A stretch of 64,000 bases of DNA, taken from positions 666,755 through 730,754 of the forward strand of contig LSYV01000015.1 in NCBI GenBank assembly GCA_001584585.1. Direction: 5' to 3'. This DNA comes from Gonium pectorale. Its lineage: Eukaryota; Chlorophyta; Chlorophyceae; Chlamydomonadales; Volvocaceae. The position numbers were made by a program, and so were the translations under genes. The notes under the pieces were generated by a model. It had not been told where the DNA came from. It was given only the letters and a program-made list of their open reading frames with translations, and searched no databases. Of this stretch, positions 24,103-34,900 are shown piece after piece. Position 1 is the first letter of the stretch, and each line of letters starts with the position of its first letter.

Positions 24103-25576
24103 TTAAGCGCCCGCCACCAGCTGCAGGTCCAGGAGCTCGTCCTGCAGTAAGGTGTCGGCCCAGTCATGGGGTGCAAGAACCAAATGATGAGAAAGCGCAC
24201 GGGAGACGGCCATAGTCCTGCCGCCTCAGCAATATGAGGCACTGTACCGTTGTGCCACAGACAGAGGCGCATCGCGTCAGCAGGCAGCAATAGGAATGAG
24301 AGGACAAGCAATGGTGTTTCCGCAGCACCGTCATCGCTGCGACCGATGGGCTTCATGGGAGTCAGCACCACCGGTGCCTCCCCAATATTGTCCGGTATCG
24401 CATTCTTTTATGCGCTTCGCACTGCTCGCAGTCATTTTAACACGTATCTGGAAACGCGGCCCCTGCATCTCAAATACGAGCAGCCGCAAATCGCGCCTTC
24501 CCCGTACCCGGATGCCACCGGCCGCACCTCGGAGATCGTCATGACCTTGCAGTCGCTCTTGGGGGTGGCCACGCACAGCAGCGTGTAGCCCTTGGCCGCC
24601 ACGTCGTCGCTCAGCATGGAGCCACTCTGGTCGACTTGGCCGCTCACCTGGTCGGGCGGGCGGCAGGCAAGAGGCATGGGGCGGTTGAGCAGCGTGGCAA
24701 GGGCAGGCCGCGAGGAGGAGTTGCAATGGTGGTGGGCGGTGAAGCTGCCTCGAGGCGCGGCTGGGCGCGGATCGTTCCAAAGAAGCAGAGCTCCAGCAAC
24801 GTATACGGCGATCAAACCCAAGCGGGCGTGGTGACATGCAACCGGGCAGACTGAGTCATGGGATCTGGTTAGGGATCCCCGGTAAGCGGAGCTTCTTGGG
24901 GAGGGCAGGAGGCCCACCTGCTTTGGAATAGCTATGCTAACGTTGCTGGGCGCATGGAATCTTCGTCGTTGGAGCAGCGCCGCCCTGTGCGGTCCCCCGT
25001 GAAGCCCCCCGTGCACGCACCAGCTTGGCGGGGCAGGTCATGCACACGCCCAGCTTGCAGTCGTGCGGCAGATCGATGCCCTTGTCTAGAGCCACAGACA
25101 GGATGGACTCGCCCTCGGGGACAGACAGCTGGATCTTCTTGCCCTCGTGCTCCAGTTCGATCTGAGACACGGGCGGGGAGAAAATGGGGAGGTCGGCATA
25201 GGCGGAGGAAGATATGGCAGAGACGCACGGCACGGAGATGCTAGCGCTATGCCCTTGTGCGCGTGCAAAACCCCTTCTACATGACGGCCGCCACTGACGC
25301 GCGGTTGGCAAGCAGAGGGATTTACCCCGGTATAACCCCCAAGAAGGAGATGAAGGTGGTGGTTAAGTGTGTGCGCTTATGACCGCTTGTGACCGAGTAC
25401 AAGAGTTGCCACTGCGATGGCCTTGAATTGCCTACACGCAAGTTTTACGGGCTGCGCACCTGGTACTTCGTGCGCGCAGCAAGGACGCGCATGGGAGCCC
25501 GTAGCGCCCGCCGGCCGAATACGTGGGCGCGGCAGGCCCGCGAGGTGCTAGGCGCGCACAGGACCTTGGCAGACAT
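24103..25576 (-). CDS. FDC1: Plastid 2Fe-2S ferredoxin, FdC1 type
   Basis: Four exons, all phase 0: 25576-25460, 25161-25021, 24647-24528 and 24141-24103; 138 residues. Exon 1 (MSAKVLCAPSTSRACRAHVF and on) is a textbook algal plastid transit peptide, basic and without acidic residues. The mature protein starts near YQIELEHEGKK and binds a [2Fe-2S] cluster through CKLGVCMTC plus the Cys in TLLCVATP. The sequence context MTCPAKLVSGQVDQSGSMLS and the C-terminal extension ending ELLDLQLVAGA match the FdC1 subgroup (C-terminally extended ferredoxins of plants) better than photosynthetic PetF. FdC1 of plants can take electrons from photosystem I but is thought not to serve FNR well; the partner of this protein is unknown. 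It shares a short intergenic region with the divergent DNL zinc-finger gene. Confidence 0.92.
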
Positions 25577-25886
25577 GGCTACCCAACAAGCGGTGGCGAC
25601 TGTGAGGTGGGGTCGGTCGCTTCCTTTGTCTCGCCTGTATCTGCTCTTCAGAGACCACTGCCGCTACTTGCGCCTGCACGGTAATGGTATGCGCCCGCTC
25701 AATTTCCGCCGCAGCGCGCAGGACATCAGCGTACGGAACTTGCATCACGCGCTGCTATGGAGAGCCGTCAAGCATGCTAGAAAGGCATTGTTCCAATTCA
25801 TTTTAGCTCAAGTCCGCAATCTGGCCACGCTAATCCCAGTTCATTCCAGAGAGCACCGCTGAGAGCGCTCCTGCACACAGTGACCG
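25577..25886. promoter_or_regulatory. Short divergent promoter region FDC1 / DNLZ
   Basis: Only 310 bases lie between the FDC1 start codon (minus) and the DNLZ start chosen here (plus), so promoters and 5' UTRs of both genes must share it unless the DNLZ start is further downstream. No TATA box is obvious. Confidence 0.45.
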
Positions 25887-28168
25887 ATGAATTCTCTTAC
25901 AGTCAAACTTTCAGGCCCGATTAAACATCTGGGCCCGGCAGCATGGGATGTTGCGGATGTTTTGACCCGTTTGCGCACAGCTACTTCTGTGGATATCACG
26001 GCTTCTATCACGGTTAGGAAGAAGCTCTGCATTCAGTATCCGGGTGACCTAGGGCCCCGTTGCAGCACAAGTACGGTACACCTTGTCCCTGCGCAGTCAG
26101 CTCCGAGCGTCCGTGCCTGTGGTTGTTCCAGCACGACCGGCGGCAACTCTATCAGATCTGCAGCGTTGGAGAGGTGCTACGGTAGCACGGCTGCAGATCT
26201 GAACATGCGGGACCAGGGGGTCTCCCCTGTGCGGGACGGGACAGGAGGCGGCAGCCCACGAAGCGCAGCCGGGGCGCATGCCATACGTGCTGCGCCAGAG
26301 AGGCGCCGCTCACTGCTGTCACAACCGGACTTGTTAGGTGCAGCGCAACCGCCGTTCTTGCTGGGCGCAGCCTCGTGCTCCTCCTTGCGATCCATCAGCG
26401 GCCGTGGCAGCATAAACGCGAGCTTTGCTACAGCAGGGACTGCACCTTACAAGTTTGTATGCACCAGCGCTCCCCAGCCATGCTCCGCCACAGGCGACGG
26501 CCATCGTAGCGGTACGTCTGTGGACGAAGCCGCCGACGCCGGTGCCAACCGCGCAAGCAACGGCATCGATAAGGAGGCCTCCAGCACGCCGGCAGCAGGT
26601 GGAGGCGGAGGCCAGCCCTTAGCCCAGATCCAGCCGCGGGTGGTTATGGTGTTCACATGCGCCAAGTGCGATACGCGGAGCACGAAGGCCTTCAGCAAGT
26701 ATGTGCGGTGCCCAGCGCTACAGGGCCGGCTGGAAGTGCGCGTTTGCGGGCATTGGCGGGGCATGGTTTGGGCCGGGTAGGGAGTGGGGTAGCCTTGGCC
26801 TTGCCTGCGCCATCCCGGTGTGCTAGCATGGTGATGGCCTTGGCGCTTGGCCTGGGGCGTAACGCTATGGCCAGAGCCCTGTGGCTAGGGAATGCGGTGA
26901 AGGCCCGCAGGACGCGCACCTGGTCCAGCAGGACTGCTTTGCTGCTAGCCCGGAGGCCGATCAGGCCGGCCGTGCGGAGCATGTAACGTGGCTTTCCTCC
27001 CCTCCCGGACTGCCGGCCCGCAGACAGTCGTACACACATGGCGTTGTGCTGGTGCGGTGCCCCGGCTGCCAGAAGCTGCACCTCATCGCTGTAAGCCACC
27101 TTTCGCAAACACGACTTTGTAATGCGATTGAGGGCATGGTTCTGGGGTGGGCTCCATTACCTGATACGAGAATAGAATCGGCGGCTGATGCCAGAAAGGC
27201 TTGGCCATCACAGCAGCTTGCCGTCCCCTAGCCATCTCCAGTGACGTTTCTCTTCCCTCACAGGACCATCTGGGCTGGTTCGGGGAGGAGTCGTTCGTCC
27301 TGCACGAGTTCGTGGCAAAACAAGGCGAGGCAACCTAGCAAAGGGCAGGGGTGCCATTGCCTGATGGGTGTCAAGCGCGTGTCAGGTCTGGGCGCGCGGA
27401 GAATAGCTGCAGCCCGTAATGCGGCCCTTCACGGTCAGCGTCACACTTTTGGTATCTTCAGGCAAATCACATGTGTGCTTCCTCCACCCGGGACGCCTTC
27501 GCCTGCAACGTCTGCTAGAGCAGGAGGCAACGTGGTGCGCATCAGCGAGGCGTCGGACGGCGGTGCTGTAGCAGGTGCCGTGGCGGCCAACCGACCGGCG
27601 AGCTCCGGTGGGCACGCGGCTCATGGGGCGGGCGGCACAGCGCGCGCTGCCAACGGGCCAGAGGCGCCGAGCGCTCAGCCGGAGGGTCCAACTGACCCGG
27701 GGGCCACGGCGCGCGCGGCCGCGGCCGCCGCCGGCGCGATGAGGACCGAGGGTGGCGTGTTCGAGTTGGGCTCCGAGCTGCAGGTGCGTACTCGTGGCGC
27801 CAATGGCAGAATCACGCTTCAACCGCGACCCGGGCCACACACTGTTCTTTGGATATGGTTGCGGGATGTTTGCCCCATACTGTAGTAATGCTCACACTCA
27901 TGAAGCTATGCTGCTTCTGAAAGGGCAGCCCTCCAGCTTTATAGAGTGTTTGTGGGTAGAGCGGGATCGGCGGCGCGTTCCTAACTGTTCTCTGGTAGGA
28001 CACAGTTAGTCCTAGTTGTGTCGCTATGGCAAGCGCCCACTTGTTGGAACATACCTGCAGGTGCGACGTGCGCTGGAGGAGGCATGGAACGTGCAACGGC
28101 GGCATGCAGCGCAGCAGCGGCGACAGCCGGAGTCTGAGGGGATGGGGCCGACGTCCGCAGAGAAGTAG
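25887..28168 (+). CDS. DNLZ: DNL-type zinc finger protein (HSP70-escort / Zim17-like)
   Basis: Five exons: 25887-26698, 27024-27090, 27264-27324, 27524-27783 and 28061-28168; about 435 residues in phase. The diagnostic DNL domain is about residues 250-315: VFTCAKCDTRSTKAFSK, then YTHGVVLVRCPGC, then DHLGWFGEE; the two Cys pairs bind zinc. DNL proteins (Zim17/Tim15/HEP) keep mitochondrial or plastid HSP70s soluble and active, so an organelle stromal or matrix role is expected. The family is usually under 250 residues. Here a 250-residue Ser/Ala/Gly-rich region precedes the domain and an Ala/Gly-rich stretch follows, before a charged C-terminus (ALEEAWNVQRRHAAQQRRQ). The start ATG is a guess. 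The intron 27325-27523 works in phase only as a GC-AG intron; otherwise translation stops at 27336-27338, right after the domain. Confidence 0.88.
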
Positions 28169-29838
28169 CGGCATGCGCGGGTATGGCATGGCGCCCCGGG
28201 CGCTCTAGCCCTTTCGGAAGGCCGGGGGCTGTGGGAGGAAGCCGCCTCATCAGAGGCCCGTACATTTGTGGGTGCTGAGCGTCCTGCACTTGTATATCCC
28301 TCAACGGTACTGATCTCTCGAACATGGCAGTCTTGTAGCAGCTTTGCGGGGTGTTCGCGTTCGTTTGTGCAAGGGGCCACCTTGCATGGAGCAATGGCTG
28401 TTGGACGGGCCGCAGTCGACATGCACACAGAGACCGCTTGCCGGGAGCGACTGAAATTAGTACACTACGCATGTTATCTCCAGTATGTATGTGCTGTCGG
28501 GGCTCCGGTGCGGTGTTGGCTCATCTGCCTCCAGTGTTAGGGTTTGGTAAAGCCCTGTCTTGCATTTGGCAACGCCGGATGCCTACCGTATAAGCGTACG
28601 GTAGCGAAAGGAGTAGCAGGACAGCACGCAATGCGTCCGTGCATGCTGGGTTTTGCATCTTTGTGTGCGTGGAAAATACTAATGTTCGCTTTGCGCCGGC
28701 ATCCTCCTTGGCGGTGTCCTAACGATGCGGTTGGGTATTATGTGGATTGGTGCGCTAGCCATGGACTCATGGTTGATGTAAATCCTCCTACTCCCAGACT
28801 GAGGGAACCCTGCACCAACGCTCCGCTGTACGTTCCCGTGTTCTACTGTGCAGCTCGGATGCGCTTCGGTGTTTGCCGTGGTTCTTGTTGAAGGCGATGC
28901 CTCGAGCGTGTGTTACGTATGCGTGACGGAGTGCAGAAAACAGGTCTAAGATGTAGCTAGCTAAAGCATCGAAGCCGGCAGCCCGTAAACCTCCGCTCGC
29001 GCCTGACCAAACAAAGAAACCCCTAGCAACTTAACGCTGGGGTGCTGGGCTGAGCTGATGAGCTGGACTGGCCCCCAGACAGTGGGACCATCAATGCAGG
29101 ATTCGCGGCCGCGGGCGCGACGCCATGCGTACACACCTGCAGACGAGGAGCGCCGCTGGGTGAGCTGCGGTCCTAGGGAGTTGTCACAATGCAAGTAATC
29201 GTGCGGAGAAGGCCGGTGGGGACCGACAAGAGCCACGAAGCAAGCTTATGAGGCTTCTTCCTATGGAACGTTTACAGGCGGAGAGACGGGAAAGGGCGCG
29301 CACATCATCAAGGTGAAAGCCCTCCCATGATGAGTACCAGTACAGCGCACCACGGCAGCCAAGGCCAAACACCGACAGCACACACACGAAGTGACGAAGC
29401 CCTGCACCTAAAGACCACAGAACAGGAAGGCGGAAGGACGAAAACAATGGAGAGGAGGACGTAATCAACGGAGAGGACGCCGGTTCGTCGGACGCCGACA
29501 TCTTGTTTGAAGATCCAAAACAGCAGTCCATCTTTCCACAACATCTTGTTTTGAGGTTCCATTTATGAGCCAGACTGACCAGACGGAGGCGAGGAGCACC
29601 GGCGAGGAACACCCCTCTCGGCCCTCTCCCCTAGCAAAGACTGGAAAACCCGAACCCCTATCCCCCTGCAAACAACCGAACAGAGCGACAAACGGCACCG
29701 GCCCCAACAGGGGAGCCGCTCCTGGTGGGTTGCGCCCGCCATGTACGGCACGGGCAGGAACGCGCAATGATGTTTGACTTGTAGTGTTGAAATGAAACGA
29801 CTATGGCGCTCACGTAATAAGATGGGACTTGCGCCTGT
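28169..29838. other. DNLZ 3' flank and spacer
   Basis: No exon chain or domain is recognisable. TGTAA at 28777-28781 is a plausible DNLZ poly(A) signal. ORFs between 28500 and 29800 have no family signature. Confidence 0.5.
28777..28781 (+). terminator. Candidate TGTAA poly(A) signal of DNLZ
   Basis: TGTAA on the plus strand about 610 bases after the DNLZ stop; position fits. Confidence 0.4.
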
Positions 29839-30064
29839 ACGACGAGCGTAAGCGCGAAAGTGATGGTATTGTTGTAGGACACACCTCCAGAGGTAGTCGA
29901 AGAGGTGATGTCCCTGCAAGTTAGTTCGGCGGCGACCACCACCGTAGCCCTCGATGCGGCCCAGAATTCTCTCTGGGCGACCCTATGCAATGCGGTGCTG
30001 GGATGCGCCTAGTCTCCCGGCTCCCGGCCCACCCAGCCCCCCGACCCGCTGACCACCGTTGTCT
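29839..30064. repeat. Direct repeat, copy 1 (dispersed family A, extended form)
   Basis: This starts with acgacgagcgtaagcgcg and shares about 220 bases at high identity with 30623-30886, ending at gttgtct. Read on the minus strand both copies encode LTCRDIT, a Ser/Gly linker and ITFALTLVV. Possible remnants of a transposable element or of a duplicated gene end. Confidence 0.75.
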
Positions 30065-30601
30065 CACCTTCAAGCACCGGGAAAGCGAGCCGCGCCAGGC
30101 GGAGCGGCGGGAAGGGGCAGGGAAGGGGCACAGTGCGGAATGTCGGAGTCGAGAAGTGTAACGTAGCGCAAATGCGACGAAAGACCCTAAGTGGGCTACG
30201 GTGGTGGCACCGAAAGGGATTGTGTAGGTGCACGGAGGCCGTAAGAGTGCGTAGGTGGTGGTACGGCAGTACGGCTGTGCTCTGTCGTGGAAGTGCGGGG
30301 ATGCGTGACGCTGTGAGCTGGCCCACGTAGGGCTCCCTGCGGCACGGCGACACCGAGGAGATGCACCGCGGCACATGCTTGCGGTGTCGGTGGTCGCCGC
30401 TATGAGGAAACGGAAGCGCGGGGGCACAGGGGCCGTGAGGCGACGCCGCCAGGGGCTGGGTGGGGAGGGGCTGGGTGGCGACGAGGGGCGCTTGCGGCCG
30501 TGGCGACAGGGGAGGAAGAAGGCGACGTAGGCGATGCCAGCTTCGCCCAGGGGTTTGTCGCGGAGAAGTTGTTCATGGGCGGGCGGGAGACGCGCTGGAT
30601 A

Positions 30602-30886
30602 GTGTTGAAAAGGAAAACGCATACGACGAGCGTAAGCGCGAAAGTGATGGCGTCTGTGTAGGACCCAGCTCCAGAGGCAGTCGAAGGGGTGATGTCCCTG
30701 CATGTTAGTTCGGCGGCGACCACCACCGTAGCCCCCGATGCGGCCCAGAATTCTCTCTGGGGTGACCCTATGCAATGCCGTGATGGGATGCGCTTAGTCT
30801 AGTCTACGTGCGTCGCATGCGGGGCTGGTGCATGTCTCCCGGCTCCCCGCCCACCCAGCCCCCCGACCCGCTGACTACCGTTGTCT
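30602..30886. repeat. Direct repeat, copy 2 (dispersed family A, extended form)
   Basis: Second copy, same orientation, with an additional left end (gtgttgaaaagg) that is shared with the copies at 48445 and 54906 but missing from copy 1, and a roughly 37-base insertion relative to copy 1 near 30797-30835. The minus-strand frame 30726-30400 runs on from SYTDAITFALTLVVCVFLFN into a Pro/Ser-rich stretch of 108 codons in total. Confidence 0.75.
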
Positions 30887-31976
30887 GGATAGTTGCTGGA
30901 TAGTGTGTGTGACTGTTATGCCGTACTGGTCTGGGTTCGCGACTGCCTCGTGCTGCCTCTCATGCACACCAGGCATCCGTTCACAGCATGCGACTATCAT
31001 GTGGGTCCGTCGCACGGTTACCGTATGCGGGCATTCGCGCGTCTCCGCCTGTAATCTTGCCACAGAAAAAATGGAGATGGGAAGATGGCCCTCCCGCCTA
31101 GGAGGGACCAGTTTGCCTGAGCGTCGCAAACATCCGCGTGATCTGGTGGGTTGGGGCCTGCTGGGCTCAGTCGCCGCCTTTACCATGTCTCCGTTGGCGA
31201 GCATTAGAATACTAAACTTGAGTGCGCCCAGCCCGCCCACCCGGGCCGCCTCACGGGCCAAGAGAGGTCCCGGACAGAATTCGGCTGCGGCGGTGCCAGC
31301 CAGGCACAGCCACGAGCCAGGGCAGTCTCCCTTGCCACGAGCTCGCCGCAAAAATATCATCCCATATCGACTCCCACTGCTCCCACCCGCAGCTGCAACA
31401 GCTGGAGCGGGTGGTGCAACCCCTCTAACCCATCACCGCCACCCCTTTAGCGGACGATGTAAGCAGATTCGACCACAATGAGCACATAGTAGCAGCGAAT
31501 AAAAAACGCAGGAAGGCGGCTGGCGCTCCCTACCAGCCCTACGCAAGCGAGTCGCTCGCCGACACCACGCAACAGGCACTGGGGCGATTTAGCCTTCATC
31601 GAGGAACGCAACATTATTGGTTCACACTGGTTAATTATATGTAACTGCTCTGCCCAGCTTCCGACCCTGCTTAGCCATCGGTTTGGGCGTCCGGCACTGA
31701 TGTGCGACCGCGTGCCTTCCCCTGCGGTCGATAGTAGATTTGCATATAGGCTAGCAGTCAAGCCATTGGGTGCAGGGAACACCCTGCTCTTCGCCATTTT
31801 CTAGAGTAGTAGAATTGCCATCGTGAAAGCAAGCGGCAGCAGCAGCCCCGACCGAGCTAAGTGTCAATTCAATCCTGATCGCATTGATACAGAGTCCTGT
31901 CGGCGGGGAGCGCATCGATCGCGTGCAAGTAAAGGCAGCGAAGGCCAGGCAACCGAGGCTCTTGCCTGAACCCAAA
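30887..31976. other. Upstream region of the Ala-rich gene
   Basis: No gene seen. The stretch becomes AT-richer from about 31480 to 31800, as expected just upstream of a volvocine promoter. The next start codon used is 31977. Confidence 0.4.
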
Positions 31977-34900
31977 ATGCACGGCGCTGCCATCCCAGCG
32001 CTGCCCAGGGCTGCCGCGGCTGCGGCGGTGACGGGCAAGGCTCTTCCCGCGGGGTCCTGTACGCGAGCGCATGCGCCTCGCGCATGCCCAGCGAACCAGC
32101 CACAGCAGCAGGCGCGGCGTACTGTCGCTCATGCACTCGATCACGAAGAACAGGATGTGGTCGTGCCGCAGCGCAATGCCGACGTGGGTTCGGACGGGCT
32201 CTGGGCGTCGGAGCACGGCGAGGACGGCCTCAAGTCTCTTGCAAACAAGGCGTTCGCAGTGTCCACGCTTGCATCCCTGCTGCTGTCGTCGTCGACCCCG
32301 TCGTTCGCGACGGAGGTCGTGGACGCCGTGCTGGCATCCGGTTCCGCCAAGTCAACAAGCGTGGCAGGTCAGTCCCAGGGGACTGAAGGGAAGTGCAGAC
32401 GGCCCATCCGGTCAGCGCACTCCTCCTTCTTGCATGCGTGGTGACAACATGGCCGTGACCAGGCTAGCACACGGTAGCAGGCGGCCGCAAATTATGGCTG
32501 TTGGATGGGCAATCGGTCACTTAATCCGCCGCTCCATACTCCACCCCATCGCCCCACGACTTGTCCCCGCCAGGTTCAGGCGCTGCCTCGGGTGCGAAGG
32601 CTCCGCCGGTCGCGGCACAGCAGGTGAGCCGATAGCAGTGTGCGCCCATCCCACAGCCATCTTGGCGTCCATTCCCTCATGCCCTTACTGTCGCAGCCGA
32701 TACCGCGCTCCCAACCCCGAACCCTCTTAGATCTCCCGCCTGCTCAACCGCAAAGACGCGCTGCGCCTCGCGTCTCACCCCGGCTTTATCCAGCTTCACC
32801 CGGCCCTCCTGAACCCTGCTTCCAGGATGACCGGGAGCTCGTGGAGGATCTGCTCCGGCAGCTGGTGTCCAATGAGCGCCTTATCGCCCGCCTGGTCCGC
32901 TCGGACTCGTTCCTGGACCGCATGGCCGCCGACGCTTCCCTGATGGCGGAGTTGGGTCGCAGACAGACGCTTCTGGCGCAGGTGCGTTTTACGTTGGTGT
33001 TGGGGAGCGCAGAAGGGGTGGGGGCCTTCGGCACGGACGCGTGCGAGATGACCTATGGCAGGAGGATCTGCGCAGGAAGTGGGAAAGCGTCTGGCGCTGG
33101 AAGCCAGCAACCCAGCTCAAAATCCCATACGGCGGTGCGTGATACTTAACTTGTTGAGCGGGCGATCAGAGCCTGTTGGATATAGAGGGGTCTGGGCTCC
33201 GATCGCCGTGGGATGAGGAGCGAGGCCCCGGGATTGTGGCCCGCGGCGAGCAATCAGCGGGGTCGGAGCGGTCCGAGCAATCAGCGGGGTCGGAGCAAGT
33301 GGCAAGACCTACCGCTTCCACCCACCCATCTTTCCGCCCCTCCATCCATCCATCTTGGAGCGCAGATCTGCCGGCAACGTGATCCACCACGTCATTCCGT
33401 TTTCCTCATTGGTTGTCCCCTGCCCCTTCCACGGCGGCCACCCCGCAGCTCGCATCCCACGGAGAGGCAGCTGTGGTGGCGGTGGCGGACGCGGCCATCG
33501 CGGCTGCGACGGAGGCCCAGGCGGAGGAGGTCGCCGCCGCGGCCGCCAAGCCCGCGGCCGCGCTGAACCCTATCGCCCTGATCGCCTCTGCGCCTGCCGC
33601 GTCTGCTGCGACGGCGGCCCCTGCGGGCCCCGTGACCGAGGCGGCGGCGCCGTCCGGCGGCTCGCCCGCTGCTGTACTGTTCGACGTGGCGGAGGCGCAG
33701 GAGGCGGCGGTGGTGGTGTCGTCGGCTCCCCAGTCGCTGCTGGTGGCGGCGGAGCTTCTGGAGGACTGCGAGGAGCTGCTGCAGGCCGTGGGTGAGCGGA
33801 GGGAGGGAGGGAGGGATGGAGGCTAGATAGAAAATGGATATCGGGCACAGGGCACCGAGCCTCAATGAGCACGGAGGACTATGCAGTGGAGGGAGGGAGA
33901 GAGGGACGCGCCTGAGCGGGCGGTTGGGCGAGCTCCGGGGCTGAGGCAGCTGCTTGTTACCGCCGCCTGATGTGCGTTCAAAGCTGGCCCAGCAAGTTTT
34001 GAGGATCCCAGTACCGGCTCGTGAGCACCAATGCAATGGTCGAGGACAACCGACTCCTTGGGGCAAAGCGCCAGCGGCTGTACGAGGGGCAAAACAGAGG
34101 GCGAACTGCGTTGTCGCGGGTCAGCCATGTGCCACGCTCTGATGTTGGGCATTTGCAGCTAAGCAGGCACGTGTCAAAGACACGACGGTTTCGGGGCCTG
34201 CGCCGCTGTGCATCGTATCCACCCCTGCGCCTCACGTCATGCTCGCCGGCGCCCGACTGCCAGCTGCTGATCTGGCACGGCCCTGCCCGGCCGCTTGTTC
34301 CGTTGACACGCAGAGTCCGCCTCCGCTGCCAGCCCGGCCAGCAGTGTCGCCAGCAGCGCCAGCAGTGACGAAGCGGAGCTCCTGATTGCCGCGGTGCCGG
34401 CCCCTTCGCCGGTCGCCACTACGTCGGCGCCGGGCCAGACCACAGAGGCCAGAAAGACAGGTGCTGCGGAGGCCAAGCCCGTGCCCGCGCCAGCCCTGGA
34501 GCTCGTCGTAGCTTCGGCCCTGCCGGAGCCCGTGGCCGTCGTCGCCAGGGCGGAGGCAGCCACGCCCGCCATGGTGGAGGACGATGACGAGGGCCCGCTG
34601 CCGCTCGACGCCACGATTTCGGCGGCAGCGCCAAAGCCGGCAGCGCCGCCAGCGACGGCCGTAATGGCGGCGGCGGTGCCTGTCGTGAACACCGGGGCTG
34701 CGGAGGGTGAGTTGATGAGAGATCGATGCAAGGGATGCCATCAGGGCCTGCACGTCAGGCGCTTTGGGTGTCGGCGGCTGCGCATCGCACTGATAGTCCG
34801 CCAGAGGCTAGAGGTCATCTGTGTGGCGGGGGCAGCTGGTCGGCGCATGATTTCTCGCCGATGTCCCTTGTCAGACGGCGCGTGCATCGTTCCCTCCGTT

